A DNA stretch of 64,000 nt from Pelobates cultripes (Eukaryota; Chordata; Amphibia; Anura; Pelobatidae). The stretch lies in NCBI GenBank assembly GCA_933207985.1, contig OW240916.1:136149776-136213775 (forward strand). The letters run 5' to 3'. The notes under the pieces were generated by a model. It was not told the DNA's origin and did no database searches. It saw nothing but the letters and a program-made list of their open reading frames with translations. The position numbers were made by a program, and so were the translations under genes. Below, one piece after another: positions 1-12,737 of this stretch. Each line of letters begins with the position of its first letter. The stretch's first letter is position 1.

Positions 1-18
1 TTCAGAAATTAGTAGCAA

Positions 19-60
<42 letters not shown>

Positions 61-296
61 ATATGTATAAATACAATTAAAGAGGGAATATCATTTCTAT
101 TTATTGGAGAAAAGGAAACTGCCACAGGTGAAATGTTGTGTAACAAGTACTTTTTATCTATGAATTATTCTAGTTTTGTAACAAAGTATAAAATGTCCAT
201 AAAATGTTTTGGGGGTAGAAACATCGCCAAGGACAAATAAAGAAGCTAAAAGCAAATATAGCCTGTTGGAAAATTAAAGAACAAAACCACATTAGC
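1..296. repeat. GT microsatellite and flanking unique DNA
   Basis: A pure (GT)n run covers about 21-56. The remainder up to 296 shows nothing recognisable. The open frame through the GT run is a microsatellite artefact. Confidence 0.8.
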
Positions 297-760
297 TTAA
301 AGGGACACAATAGTCACCAGAACAATTACAGCTTAATGTATTTGTTCTGGTGAGTATAGTCAGTCCCTGCAGTCTTTTTGCAGTAAACATTGTTTTTTTT
401 TTTTTTTTTTTTTAAAGAAAAGGCAGTGTTTGTTACAGCTTAGGGATACCTCCTCTGGCCATTCCTAAGATTGCTACTAGAGGTGCTTCCAGGGGCAGTG
501 CTGCATAGTGTCTCCACCCTCTGCATGGAGACAGTGAACTTTCCTCCTAGAGATGCATTGATTCAATGCAACTCTATGAGAAGATACTGATTGGCCAGGG
601 ACAGGAATACATGTTTGTGTTCCCTACCCTGCAGAGTTCTTATGAAGCAGTTTTGGTGTATAGATCATGCCCCTACAGTGTCTCTGCTCAGTTCTGTCAT
701 TTAGGAGTTAAATCACCTTTGTTTCTGACAAGTCTATCCCCACCTTAATAAATGCTGAAA
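297..760. mobile_element. TTAA-type non-autonomous element, composite remnant
   Basis: It starts with TTAAAGGGACACAATAGTCA and a subterminal hairpin (CACCAGAACAA ... TTGTTCTGGTG, about 316-354). The interior matches copies at 24253 and 29504. From about 646 the sequence switches to the arm of a second family (CAGTTTTGGTGTATAGATCA) also seen at 33999 and 40692. No matching 3' TTAA end was found. TTAA ends suggest piggyBac-like mobilisation (inference). Confidence 0.65.
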
Positions 761-1289
761 ATGTACCTGATCTTAATAAGCAAAGTTATTCTGTAAACTC
801 CAAATTGTAGTGTGTTAAAACCCAAATGGAAAGTTTCAGACTAAAAGAGCCAAAGTCTGAGATTGGTAAATATTGCTAAAATGGAAATGTTTTTCTATTC
901 CATTATTTTGACCGGAAGTTTTCAATTCAGATTTTAAAAAAACAACAAACATTTTTGTTGTCAATCTTTCCTTTATTGAGGTAATATATGGGATGTTACA
1001 GAAAGAAACAGGGAGTTTTAGCAGATAAAACATGTCATATTTGGAAGGGGAGTGCAATAATACATAAACTCCAGTGTGTGAAAGCCTCATTTTTAAAGTA
1101 AGACAATAGAGATCATAATGTAGTAACAGGAGAGGGAAAGCAAACTTGGAGACTCAGTGGAGTAGTAGACATCATGTAATCATAAGTTATTTTAAGCATA
1201 TAATAGTGTCACATCTCCCATCTTGATCTGGGAGGCTCACAAGAGCGTAATTCGTGGCACGCTCATTCGCATAGCGTCAACCAAAAAAA
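761..1289. other. no gene or recognised repeat
   Basis: AT-rich sequence. An 84-codon minus-strand frame here has no recognisable domain and I take it as chance. Confidence 0.4.
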
Positions 1290-1299
1290 AGAGAAGACT

Positions 1300-1420
1300 G
1301 AACTAGGGATCGACTGATATTGATTTTTTTTTAGAGTCGATACCGATAATCTGTGAACTTTTAGGCCAATAGCCGATAATTTACCGATATTCTGTACATT
1401 TACCATTTTGAAAAAATAAA
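1300..1420. repeat. CGATA-rich interspersed repeat fragment
   Basis: A short segment with repeated GATCGACTGATATTG, CGATACCGATAATC and GCCGATAATTTACCGATA words that partly pair with one another. I recall similar CGATA-palindromic fragments from fish and frog genomes, but assign no family. Confidence 0.45.
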
Positions 1421-1424
1421 CAAT

Positions 1425-3435
1425 TTCTATAAAAGTTGGGTGGCTGCATTATATAGCTTCGGTAAGGGTGAATGGAGCTCTAACAGCAGACTTTAGCATT
1501 CGCAACGGGACGCGTCAGGGTTGCCCTCTCTCTCTCCGATGCTTTTTGCCATGTCCTTAGAACCCCTGCTTCAGGCGCTCTGCCAAAATCCGGCCATTCA
1601 GGGTTATGCCTTGCAGGGGTTAGAACATAGAACATAACGCTGCTTATGCAGATGCCCTCCTCTTCTTTGTGACGATTCCGAGGGTCACCTTGCCCTGTCT
1701 CTTGTTGGAATTCGAGAAGTTTGGCATGTTTTCTGGCTTTAAGCTCAATTTGTCAAAATGCGAAGTGTTGAAGTCGCGTTCCCTGCTAACGACTATGTAG
1801 CCCTAGACACTTTATTTCTGTTCCACTGGTGCCATGAAATAACTAGGCGTCTGGGTGACCACAGATCCGCAAGATCTATATCAATGCAATTTTCTTCCCC
1901 TGTTGAAGACGTTATTGGCGGATCTATAGAAATGGTCATACCCTGAGTTAAAATGAATGTGCTCCCACGGGTATTATACCTCTTTCAGACAATCCAACTC
2001 GCCCCACGGCAACCTGTTTCTCCTCTTTGAAGACCGCGGTGATCAGATATGTTTGGCGGGGGGAACGATGATGATTCTGTCTGCGCCATGATTTGCTCTG
2101 TCTGCCCAGAGGCAGGGGAGGTTTGGTTTTACCTGATTTTAAAAAAACATAATCAAGCCACTTTTTTTGCAACGGATACTTGATTGGCATCTGCTATCCC
2201 CGAAAAAACAATGGGTAGCTTTGGACAGAAGTGGAATGGGAGCTCCCATGCCATCAGTTGTGTGGTTGGGGGACTCTGAGGTCATGGAGCACAGAGATAA
2301 GACTGCACCAGTCTCGCAAACGCTCTACACGCGGTGAGCTGTCTGCGAAATGCCTCATGTTTCACCTACGCCTAGTCCCCTCTTACCGGTGTCTAATAAT
2401 AATAAACTTGATGAGGGGTTACCACCTTCGGCCTGGCTATTCTTGGGGGCGACCATATGCCTATTCAGAAGGCATTACGGGATGGACCGCTCCTTGCACT
2501 AGATGTATTATTGGGGGGTGGACCGCGAACTCCCTTGATTTCTCGCCGATATAGTCAATTGCAACACTATCTCCGTACATTACCGAAGAGGGATAAGCTG
2601 CATAGGAGCCTCACGTGGTTTAAAGATCTTTGCTCATAGGGCTTGGCGATTGAAAAAGCAGTTTCGATGCTTTATCAAAATCTTCTGGTTGGGAATAGTT
2701 CTGTGAACAACACGTTCCAAAGATAGTGGGAGGAACTAATAGGTAAATATTTTTTGGCTACACAGTGGGAGAAGGTGCTATGGTGGCAAAACAAGAGCTC
2801 TATAAGCTCACAGTAACCGGAAACAAACTATAAATTAATATCGCTATGGTACAGGTCGCCGACCCTCGTCCACAGGATCATCCCTAGTGTGCCACTCACC
2901 TACTAGAGATGCCAGGCTGATAGAGGCACAATGTGGCATATATGGTGGGATTGTTCGTAAATTGCGCCTTATTGGGAGACGGTGAGGGATGCGGTGACTG
3001 ATATTCTCGTGTATATGTGGCACGTGACTTATAATACTTGAAATGATAGGAGACACAGGGGGCTCGCGGGGGCGCTCAGCCACCCGGGTAAGGGAACCTT
3101 CTTTGATTATTTTCTCTTTGTCTACTTATACACGCTGTCCTCTCTCGCAGGCCTTATTTCTATGATACGAGATGGGAAGGATTGAACTTTACATATGGCA
3201 CCGGATTAGCAATTGTAACACAGGAAAACACTCACGTTGCATTTACTAATGGGGATCGTTCTGCATCTCATGATTCCATAATATTTTCCATTATAACGTG
3301 GTTTTGGAAATCATGTCAGCAGCTATATAAAATCTGTTTTTACAAGATGTATATATTTGTCTTATCTACATATATGTATATATTGAGGCTTGCATGCCTA
3401 CATTTCTTTTCTTCACAACTACAATAACTCAATAA
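1425..3435 (+). pseudogene. dead L1/Tx1-like LINE, 5'-truncated reverse transcriptase
   Basis: Conceptual translation gives reverse-transcriptase landmarks: NGTRQGCPLSPMLFAMSLEP near 1497-1560, then after frame shifts AYADALLFF near 1640 in place of the usual (F/Y)ADD box, and FSGFKLNLSKCEVLKS near 1730-1780. About 200 bases on, INAVKMNVLPRVLYLFQTIQ-like coding (around 1940-2000) fits the post-RT region of frog L1-like elements. Many stops and shifts make it non-functional. A 3' end with AATAAAAAGAGGAAAAAA lies near 3430. It is 5' truncated, as expected for LINE copies. The missing second catalytic Asp and frame damage rule out activity. Confidence 0.8.
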
Positions 3436-3544
3436 AAAGAGGAAAAAAACAAGCATACAATTGTTACTTTAGATAAAAATAAACTAAGGATACCACTGAA
3501 TCAAGTTGTATGAATTTAAACCGCAGTAAGTGTTAAAAGCTGTA

Positions 3545-4290
3545 TAAGCCACTGGAGCCCGTCACATGGATTATCAGATTGCGTCTCTTCCAGGTAGTGT
3601 AGTTAGGGAGCAGAGAGGCAACTGTTGAGAGCAGACCCGGAGGCTCACGTTCGTCCAATTCCCACACTGGGCATGAATAGTATTGGAATAAGAAGGTGAT
3701 CTAGGTCAGCTGCGTAGCGAAGGCAAGGAGGGATTCCCCCCAGCCCCAGGCCAGTCTGAAGGTGTGCATCCGTGTGCCATGTGCTTGGGTCCTCTGTGAG
3801 TCCGAGACCTTCCCAGATTGGGTGCGACGGAAGGCCCAGGTGTTCTGCCGCTGCCAGCGGTGGGCGGTCTTCCGGTGATGTGGCCAATGCTTCTGGGTCA
3901 AACCCCTTGGGACCTTCGGTCTCGGTATGCGAGCAGTAAGGGCTGTGCGTGAGGGGGGGCCCCTTCAGCCCCCGACCTCCGTCCCTCCTCACCTCTCTCC
4001 AAGGTAGGTGTGTGAGCTGCATGTTTCTGGATCTCACTCCACAATTTCGACCAAAAGCTAGCAAAGGCCTATGTGTCCCAGGAGGCAGTAATCTGGATCG
4101 ATGTCGGCGCCGTAGCAGCTGCCATTTTGGGTTGGTGGGAGCCATTAAAGTACTCCATGGGAGCCCTCCTCTCTGTATTGGGGAAGCGAGCCCCCATGTG
4201 GGGACCGGGATAACTCCCTCTGATGCAAAGGCCATGTCAAGGCGCTCTTGCATTCTTCTGGCCCGATACGCATAACATTTGATCCATCTT
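3545..4290 (-). mobile_element. L1-like ORF1/5'-region fragment (tentative)
   Basis: A GC-richer block with a 221-codon minus-strand frame whose GVIPVPTWGLASP segment resembles GFIPVPTGDHN in the element at 37918-39279; both also share GTGGGGACCGGGATAA on the plus strand. I see no domain match beyond this. It is probably the 5' part of a related retroposon rather than a host gene. Boundaries are approximate. Confidence 0.5.
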
Positions 4291-4675
4291 CTATTACTTT
4301 CTATTACCACTAAAAAGTATAAGTATAGGGATGAGATTTCTAATGCTATGCTTCATTACAGTGAAACTGTAATTAAAAAAATACAGTGTGAGTGTTACTA
4401 TTTGTGCAGCACCTAGCTATGGTCTGTCCTCTGGACTTCAGTGATTTGGCCTGCTTGGGTCCGGCACGTGAACGGACGTCACTCCGTTCCTAAACTTCCT
4501 AGCCAGTGTTGGAGACTCTCCATAGCAGCACATGCCCTGTGTTTGTTATGCTTGGTGTATCAGAAGAACCGCCTCTGGGGAGTCTTTTCTTCTTTCCCTT
4601 GTCAGTCAAATTATCGGCATAAAAGATTTGATTGATTGATTTGATTTGATTGAAAGATGGGAGCTCGATGGGAGT
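4291..4675. other. possible short retroposon with TTGATTGATTT tail
   Basis: A GC-rich core about 4415-4610 ends in GATTTGATTGATTGATTTGA at about 4625-4652, a tail style seen in SINEs. I could not locate convincing A and B boxes, so class is open. Confidence 0.3.
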
Positions 4676-6121
4676 TTTTTTTTTTATTATTATTTATTTA
4701 TTTATTTTTTTTTTACCCAATCTATATATTTGTTAGCAAATCTACTAGTACAAAATCTTTTCAAAATAGCATGTAGTTTGGGGCATGCAGGTACCCTTTA
4801 TAATATAACTAATCAGCAGAGAAGGTGAAACAGCAACTTTTAAACGTTGACCCCTTCTGTATTTTAAGCCATCCTCACCTATTACTGCACTTTAGAAGAA
4901 AAAAAAAACGCGAAACCTTCATGACAATTATTGCACATAATCCTTTCAATCATGATAGTCCAGGCACACCGTCTACCATGAAATGGTTAAACAGAGCAAA
5001 TCAGAATAACTAAACACCACAGCCTTCTATGCAGGCGGTGATCATGTTACCTTGTAAAAGGTGCAGGGCAGATTATTTGGCAGACTGTACAAGGAGGCAG
5101 GATGTTCAGTGCAATCATTAACAAAGCATAGGATTCTTCATTTTTACAGTAGCCTGTGCCTTTGAGTATCTGTCAGCATATAACACTTGATAATATCCTG
5201 CTTCCCTTGCCAATTTTAGGAAGGGGTCGGCATTAGGCACGCTGAACAAGGACATTGCAGGTGTATTTATCAATTTTAACATATGACCTGCACACCTGGC
5301 TGTCATCAGGAAAGGTAACATGCATTTCTGAACCCAGCGTGGTACAGATAAACACTGATCGGGGACAGCCTGTGCTCACATCACCATTGAGTAGTAGGCC
5401 GGAATTATCGTGAGACTGTGTCGTGCTCAACATTTTTAATTCATGGGAAATGGTTGTATACGAATGTGGTTGAATGTGACTAACCTTAACAGTCTGGAAT
5501 AAGCAGTGTTTGTTAAATGACCAAGCCCTGACTAAGCATCCATTGTTTGCTCATCTAATGCGCCTTTTTTAACTGTTTGGTGGCCAGATGATATACACAC
5601 ACACACTGGGATAGAGTGGCTTAATCTTTTCATTGCAATATTGGCAGTGTTCACGGCACTTCTCTGGAAATTACAGGGTTAGAAGTCAGAGTGTATAAAC
5701 GCATTCTTTTCTCTTGCATTTTTTTTATTTTTTTCTTTACCCTTATTGTTTCACTCTGTTTGATATTATTAAGCTGTTCCAGGCATCTGACTATTCTTTA
5801 TCTGGTTCACACAGTATAGGTACCTAAACTTAAGGAAAGTAAAGAATAGTACATTTTTTTGTTTATGAATTCTACATGCTTTGCTTTGTGATGACTGTTT
5901 TATGGTAACTGCTATGCAGTAGAGGAGTAGACTTTCTTTTGCAAGGTGATTACTAAAAAAAAAAGTAATTAAGTGAAGTTGGCATCCCATGTTTTTAAAA
6001 GGTGACTAAAAAATACACTTTTGATTGTGCTGATTTCTGCCATAAAATGAACATTCATGCCAATTTGGTTTCAGAGATACTGTGCATTATATTTTGTAGC
6101 AACCTTTGCACCCCCATGTTA
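4676..6121. other. no gene recognised
   Basis: It contains a T/A-rich tract (4676-4712) and short AC and T runs. No exon, RNA gene or clear repeat was seen. Confidence 0.4.
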
Positions 6122-6597
6122 TTAAAGGAACACTAATACCCCTGACCCCATGCTCCCCGGTCATTAGAGCAATGAATACTCCTTTTTTTTTTTTTTCACT
6201 TACCTGATTCCAGCTCTGAGGTCCCTCGGTGCTGGATCGCCTACTCTCTCCCACAATGTCACTTCGATGGAGGAAACTAGCATGCACTCTGCACATTAGG
6301 AATTTCCCATAACAAAGCATTGCATCAATGCTTTCCTTTGGGCATATTAAAGTTGCTGGACGTCCTCATTCAAAGCATGAGGACATACAGCGTTGTTTCA
6401 TTGAGTTAAACTCCAGGGAGCACCTCTAGTGGCTGTCTGGAAGACAGCCACTAGAGGTGGACTTAACCCTGCAACGTTATTATTGCAATTTTTCAGAAAC
6501 TGCAGTGTTTAACATTGCAGGATTAAGGAAACAGGGGCACTGCACCCAGACCACTTCAGTGAGATGAAGTGGTATGGTGCCTATAGTGTCCCTTTAA
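6122..6597. mobile_element. TTAA-ended non-autonomous DNA element, complete
   Basis: TTAA occurs at both ends (6122-6125 and 6594-6597) with terminal inverted repeats AAAGGAACACTA and, on the other strand, AAAGGGACACTATAG. The interior has inverted segments such as CCACTAGAGGTG/CACCTCTAGTGG around 6423-6460. No coding capacity. TTAA target preference suggests piggyBac-type mobilisation. Confidence 0.75.
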
Positions 6598-7671
6598 ATT
6601 TAAAATACATGAACCATTTGTTTGTGTTGGTTTGTGCTGCAAAAAATGAACATTTGTGGCAGTTTGAGATATTACCTATTATATTTATCAATCTCCACCC
6701 ACATTGCACCCTTGCGATTATATTGTAAATCTATTTCTATTTGTTTGTGCTGATTTGTGTCTCAAACATTTGTGTAGTTTTGGCTTCTGAGATATTCTAC
6801 ATATTTTAGGCCATGTGACTTGCATATTACACATATTTTAGCCCATAGAACCAGACACATTTGCAAGCTGTTCATAGATATACCCCTGATGGAAAATACA
6901 TATTTAAATGCATGCATATTTTCTATTGGGTTCTATCTACTAAACAGTGATTTAATTATTTTTTTAATTCAGCATTGAAACATCGATTTAAATTTTGCTT
7001 TGGACTGCTTCATTAAAGAGGTAACTGCGATCATTATAACCAGTATAGTCTGCTGTAGTCCTCCTGCTGCCAGGAGTACCCTGGCTCGCTTTCCCAGCAA
7101 CTGTTTAGCAACGGTTTGTCCCCTTAGCTGGGTCCTTACCAGGCTCCGAGGCTTCCTGGTTGTCTACTGACATTCTTCTGGGTTCTGTATAGCTGCAGAA
7201 ACTGGACACTTGCACAGAATATAAATTAGAAACCCCAGAACCCTTTCTGGCTAATGACACCCCAATTCTGCTGCTGGAGGTGCAGTTACACCAGCAGAGA
7301 GGTTAAACTCTGTATTTTATAGTAAAACGCTGCACATACAGACATCACTGTGGGGTCATGGCTCTTGGAGGAATCCTTTATGCTTCAATAACCCCATGAA
7401 TGCTGTTGTCCAGACACAAATCAACACAAACAAAATGGAACATTTGTATTCATATTTTAATAACATGGGTGAAATGGGGCTTGATAAAAAATATAATGTG
7501 CAATATTTCTGAAACCAAAGCGGCACAAACATTCATTTTTGTGACAAAAATTTGCACAAATGAATGGTGTATTTTTATTTGCCTTTTCAAAACACTGGGT
7601 GTCAGTTTCACACGGGTCTGGTGCATATGGCCTAAACAGATTCCGTTGAACATATAATTTGACTCTCTTTG
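6598..7671. other. no gene recognised
   Basis: AT-rich unique-looking DNA. Short frames on both strands around 7400-7657 overlap each other and have no family features. Confidence 0.4.
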
Positions 7672-7816
7672 TTAAAGGACAACTCTGGGCAGCATATTAT
7701 TATTTATATAGCGCTGTACAGTGGGTGGACTAACAGACATGTAATTGGAACCACACAACTGGAAGTACAGGAACAGAGAGGTGGAGAGCCCTGCTCAATG
7801 AGCTTACATTCTAGAG
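7672..7816. repeat. short interspersed repeat, TTATATAGCGC family
   Basis: ATTATTATTTATATAGCGCT, then GGGTGGACTAACAGACATGT and GCTCAATGAGCTTACATTCT. The TTTATATAGCG core recurs at 19150-19215, and similar words occur near 46805-46855. It looks like the tail of a frog LINE or SINE family; exact family not assigned. Confidence 0.55.
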
Positions 7817-8660
7817 CAGTGGTAGTCAACCTTTTTCTACCTACTGCCCACTAATGCATCTTTTTTTTTTGAAAACTTTATTTTTGAAAGAATAACAAAG
7901 CAAAGACAAAGACATATGACATAGTCAAAGCATAAAATAGACATTGCCAGTGTTGCGTTATGGAAGGCACGATACTCAGTATGTAAGCCCAGTGCAACGC
8001 CTTGTAACAGGTAAGTTAGTCGGCAGACCAGTTTGTCATGATGCCTTCATCTCCTCACCTATAATATTATGTTATCACAACGTAATTTTCAACTTTGAAC
8101 TTTGGGGCTGTTCCACAGTCCCAGTAACTAGTGGAAGAAGTAAGTAGGAAAGAATGAGAATAGAGGGAAGGTAGAAGAATGGGGTCATCAGGGCATAAGC
8201 TGCTATTACCAGTTAGCCCCGATGTACTATCTCTGTCCCAAAGGGGTCCTTCCAGAATCTGTTAATTAGGTGTGTGTAGTGCTGGAGAAGGAGGTATACT
8301 ATTTTCGATAAGTGCATAATGAACCACGCCTATCTTGCGTTACGTGTGGCGCAATGCCAAATATTTAAACCAAGTTTTAGTGCCTCTTAGAAAAAGAAGT
8401 GGCCGTCAGGCCAGCTTGGCAGTATGCCGTCGTTGTCTCGTGTTACAACAGTATGATGTGTCAACTAAATGATTTGCAGCGTGGAGCGTTGGGGTCGCTC
8501 CATTTTAATGCATCTTTCTTGATGGAAAAATTTCCTTACCGCCCACCAGTTTTCGCGCAAGTGCAGAATATTTTTTAGAAAGGAGGGTGTTTTAAAAAAT
8601 ATTCAGACGATTTCTCTGTTTGCTCATAATATGATTTCTCATCTGTGCATCAGCTCCCTT
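7817..8660. mobile_element. hAT-like element copy interrupted by a retroposon
   Basis: The left part begins CAGTGGTAGTCAACCTTTTT, matching the complete copy at 54521. At 7852 it is interrupted by a 642-base insertion and resumes at about 8518 with GGAAAAATTTCCTTACCGCC as in the second copy. The right end is missing, since similarity fades near 8660. Confidence 0.7.
7864..8505 (-). mobile_element. retroposon inserted in hAT-like copy, 12-bp target duplication
   Basis: The insert is bounded by the direct repeat TAATGCATCTTT at 7852-7863 and 8506-8517. Its left end is T-rich (TTTTTTTGAAAACTTTATTT), so the element reads on the minus strand with an A-rich 3' tail. No coding frame was recognised. 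It is probably a 5'-truncated LINE or a SINE. Confidence 0.7.
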
Positions 8661-9044
8661 AGATTTTTTTTGCAAGGACAGAAGAGGCAGGTAATTAAAC
8701 TTATGTCTTTTCCATGCCACCTTCATCCTCAACGCGATGTTTAGCTCCCGCTGGCTTCATCATTTATGGCCACAGGATCCCACGTTGATTGTCTTGCACT
8801 TGCACACTGTGATGCTATAAGCACATGTCTGTTGAGCCTTACACAAGAAAATGCTCTTCCTATCTGCTAGCACTCATGATGGTTGATGGGAGTTTGTAAG
8901 ATGTGGCAGATGAAGCCGTTTGAATCTCTTACCTTTGCCACATTTTGCCTAAAATCGTCTAGTCTGAAAGACAAAGTTCAGTACAATATTGTCTTAGATC
9001 TACGGATTATGTAAGAATTAGATTAAAATTTCATCTTAACGGGT

Positions 9045-9235
9045 TATTCACTAAAGGTGAGAATTCAAACTGAATTTCCAATTTAAAGTCAAAATAGGCA
9101 AACTGGAAAAATATCTCAGAAGTCAGCTGCTATGTTATCAATTCTGGTTACTATTGCTTTAAATTTAAAATTCACTTCAAGTTCACATTGTCAGGGTTAT
9201 TTACTAAAGAAAGAATTCAGTGTTGGTTTTTAATA
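9045..9235. repeat. foldback repeat fragment (GGGTTATTCACTAAA)
   Basis: It begins GGGTTATTCACTAAAGGTGA, and a variant GGGTTATTTACTAAAGAAAG recurs at 9196. A reverse-complement relative ending CACTTTAGTGAATAACCCTG lies at 39965-39990. The remainder of 8661-9998 shows nothing else recognisable. Confidence 0.5.
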
Positions 9236-9998
9236 ATTCTAGAAAATTTATGGAAAACTCAAAGTGACAGTGCTTCTTTAAACGCTTCAATCTGGAAAAC
9301 AAATCTTCTTTATAGATGTTGTTAAATAGAGGAGTTGCTTCCCAACTGACAACGGAGCAACCTACTTTATCAATTGATTTTTATTTTTTTTAAAGACTCG
9401 TAATTCTAATTCTGTTTCTCTTTCTATCCTGAGCTTGTTCTCCCCTGTTACAGCAGTGGATGGTTCTACACTTCTTCTGTCCTCTTTCTGCACCACCTGT
9501 TCACATCATCTCACCTCTCACACCAATCAGGATTTCAATCCTCCATATCTTTCCCATCAGTAAAGGGAATGTCTAGGATACAAAATGTGTATTTTTTTTA
9601 AAATGCATTTCAACACATTTACTAGTTATTCAAAAATCCCCTGCTAACAGACTAAAATTCTACATTTTCAAAGCTGCAGAGTTTAAGTTCTGCAGCTAAG
9701 CTGATCCGCCTCATTTTAGCCAGCAATCCGTTAATACTGTGAATAACCTATTTTATGAACACTTACTCATTTAACAGTGCATAAACCCAAAACACACTTG
9801 AAATATATAAAACATACATGAAAATGTATTATTACTGGCTTTTACAAACTGAATAAAAAAAATAATAATGCAATAATGGTGTGCTATTAAGGGTTCCAAT
9901 TCTGCAGACGTTTCTTCCATCTTTGCTTGAGATCTTTAAGTCAAACAAGAGACTGCTGGCAGCCAGGGCCAGATTAACATAGCAACAGGTGGAGTTTA

Positions 9999-10347
9999 AG
10001 CTGCAGTCCCATGCCCATAGAATCGCCCCCACCTACCACCACCACTAAAAAAATATGCTCTTACTTTAACATAGAAACATAGAATGTGATGGCAGATAAG
10101 ATCCATTTGGCCCATCTAGTCTGCCCAATATTTCTAAGTACTTTCATTGGTCCCTGGCCTTATCTTCTGGCTATACTATAAGTTAAGGCCAGGGACTAAT
10201 GAAAGTATTTAGAAAATTGGGCAGACTAGATGGGCCGAATGGTTCTTATCTGCCATCACATTCTATGTTAAAGTAAGAGCATATTATTTTTTTGGCGGTG
10301 GTGGTAGGGGGGAGGGTTGTCGATTCCATGGGCATGGGCCTGCAGCT
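9999..10347. repeat. 349-bp inverted duplication (palindrome) containing a LINE 3' end
   Basis: The left arm 9999-10162 and right arm 10184-10347 are reverse complements with few differences and a 21-base spacer. Each arm includes ACATAGAATGTGATGGCAGA ... GGGCAGACTAGATGGGCC, the tail of the LINE family seen at 44370-44465, plus outside DNA (CTGCAGTCCCATGCCC / GGGCATGGGCCTGCAG). The duplication therefore extends past the repeat. Confidence 0.85.
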
Positions 10348-12059
10348 TTGCGCAGGGGGATGTAAGTCTGGGAACTTAATAGGGATTCAGGGGAACAAAA
10401 CTTGTGTGGACTGGATGACAGTTAATGTAAAGCTGTGCTTTGTCTCTCTAACATGGTGGCATGTCTCCTTTCTAATACACTTACTACTTCCACCTTTTCT
10501 CTGTCTCAGACTGCATACCTAGGGTTTCTGGCTGCTAGTAAGAAGGTAAGGAGAGGAGTGGACAAGTGAGTGTTAGGGGACAGTTCCAAGCAACAGGTCC
10601 TTCACCGGTTCACTGTTAGGGGGTATGGATTTACTTGAGAGCTGGAAGCGAGAGATTAGCATTGTGTATGTGTTTTTTGTTTTTGTTTTTTTATTGCTGT
10701 ATCCTGTATCCTTCAGCACCACCTCCACCAGATGCATGATGCTTGGGAGGTAGTGTTTTCTGTCGATAAGATTGTGTAGTTAGGCAGATTGTAAATGTCA
10801 GCACTAGACCCAATGGGGTCTTAATCCGAGCCTGCTGGCAAGGGGCAATGTATATTGCCCATAAGCTGCTTCAGAGCTCTTAAGGTGGGATGCTCAGAAC
10901 CTCCAAGACCCATGCATGTCTTAAAAGAAACATTCTGCAATCACTGCTTTTTAGATAAGGTTCTGATTAATATATATTTTCAGGAAATGTGTAGGAAGAC
11001 TGTGTGACTAATAGCCAGGAAACCTATGACCAGGGTTGTACAAATGGCAGAGAATTGAGCAGTGAGAATACAACAGCATTATCTAGGCATCAAATGGTTT
11101 TGGTGCTTAGATTGACCCTTTTTTTTGGGTATCTCCAATCTCTCTCGGGCATGCTCCCACCTTTTAACAGTCATGTAATTGTCACTCTCTTCCTCTTGAC
11201 GCTATTTCCCTATATTTTCAGTGTTCTGTCATCACAGATTGTGATCATTGTAAGGTATTCTAGTTCCAGTGTACTTTTATTGGTCGTATGTAGCTTGTTT
11301 GATTGTATACAGACTGATAAGGTATACTTTTATTATTGTAATAATATAATATGACTTATTGGTTAGAGGAAGTGAGTTTTGCAGAAGTTAAGTGGTTATC
11401 TAAATTCACTCTGCCTAGTTAACATTTATGTGAAGTAAATTGCTTGACTTCTTTGTTCACCATTAAATGGCAGGACTGGTAGCAAGGAGACAGGAACCGA
11501 AACTGCAAAATTTCCTTCTGTATTTATCCAGCATCCCTATCCATCTGCAGTGTCCAGAGAGCTAGTCTGTTTCCCTATGTATCTGTTACATAACTGAAAC
11601 AGAACTGAATTTATCACCCGTCCTATCCAAAACCTGCTGATCTGCCATTCCCATTAGGCACAATCTCTGTATTCATGGCATGTACATAATGGTGCTGAGA
11701 GCTTTTAACAGCAATTTTGCGCAATTATTTTATTGAGTTCTAACCAGAGGGACAAGGCTGTGAGTGCTGGATGCAGGTTTTTTGTTAACCTGTAATGAAA
11801 ATATTATGCACCCATAATATTTGTACACCAGAAGAATTATGAGCTGTAGTGGTAATGGTGCTTTGAGTGTCCTTTAAACTTTTATGTGTTGGCTTTTTTA
11901 TTTTTTTTATTTTTCATTTTTGAAGGGAAAAGAAATATCAAAACTAGTGAGTACTTTGTATAAACAGTGTGTGCACCGTAATCTGGAACAGACACCTATA
12001 TTATGATGACAGCAACTAAAAGGAACTACACTAAGAGTCGTTGTGTACATGCAAGCATG
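10348..12059. other. no gene recognised; TTAA-element 3' remnant near 11840-11877
   Basis: Mostly unique AT-rich DNA. GGTAATGGTGCTTTGAGTGT followed by CCTTTAA at 11871-11877 resembles the 3' end of the TTAA family. The 116-codon frame at 11004-11354 shows no domain. Confidence 0.4.
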
Positions 12060-12339
12060 TTAAACTTGCAGGCCACAATTAATATATTTGCGGCCCACCT
12101 GCCCTGTTGCCACTTTGTGCTGCGGCTGCAACCAGACGCAAGACAGGAAAGATATTGACTTCCCTCCCACGGCCGATCGTGTGCTCATGCAGCCGCAAGA
12201 GAGCAGAGTGTCAGCCTGTCTGCAAGCCAGCCACTCCCCCTTCCCTCCTGCTCGCAGTGCCAGAGGAGCGTCGTCTCTGCTTGAGCAGAGAAGAGCAGGG
12301 CTGGGACTGGAGGACGGGTGGCTCATCTTAAGGTAGGGA

Positions 12340-12540
12340 AATAGGGGCTTGGAGGTCCTTCCTGTGTAGTTTGTTAAATTGGGGAGGGGATGCAGTGTGT
12401 TAAATTGGGGAAGGGGCAGTGTTTTAGAGTGGTGGGAGGAGGTTAGTGTGTTAAATTGGAGTGAGGGCAGTGTATTCATTTGGGGGAGAGAAGGGGCAGT
12501 GTATTAAATTGGGGGAGGGTGGGGAAGGGCTGTATTCACC
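12340..12540. repeat. minisatellite, GGCAGTGTATTAAATTGGGG-like units (first block)
   Basis: Degenerate units of about 27-30 bases containing GCAGTGT(A/G)TTAAATTGGGG. The same unit reappears at 13150-13360. The two blocks flank a TG-rich array, suggesting one array broken by insertions. Confidence 0.7.
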
Positions 12541-12737
12541 GCAAGGCAAACAGGGCATTTGCCTTGGGCGGCACTTCCTAGTGCCCAGGCTAATGCCTTG
12601 TTTTATAGCCTTCCTGCCATCCTGCCCAGCAGACCCACTGGATCCCTGGTGAAAAATCCACCCAGCTACCCCAAAAGTAGTAAGGCTGGGTGGATTTCAA
12701 TTTTAAAAATAATAATAATTGTGAGTGTTGGGGGAAA

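Noticed and set aside
3645..4310. 221-codon minus-strand frame as a possible host gene
   Set aside because: No domain, no splice structure, and partial similarity to the L1-like insert at 37918-39279 point to retroposon sequence.
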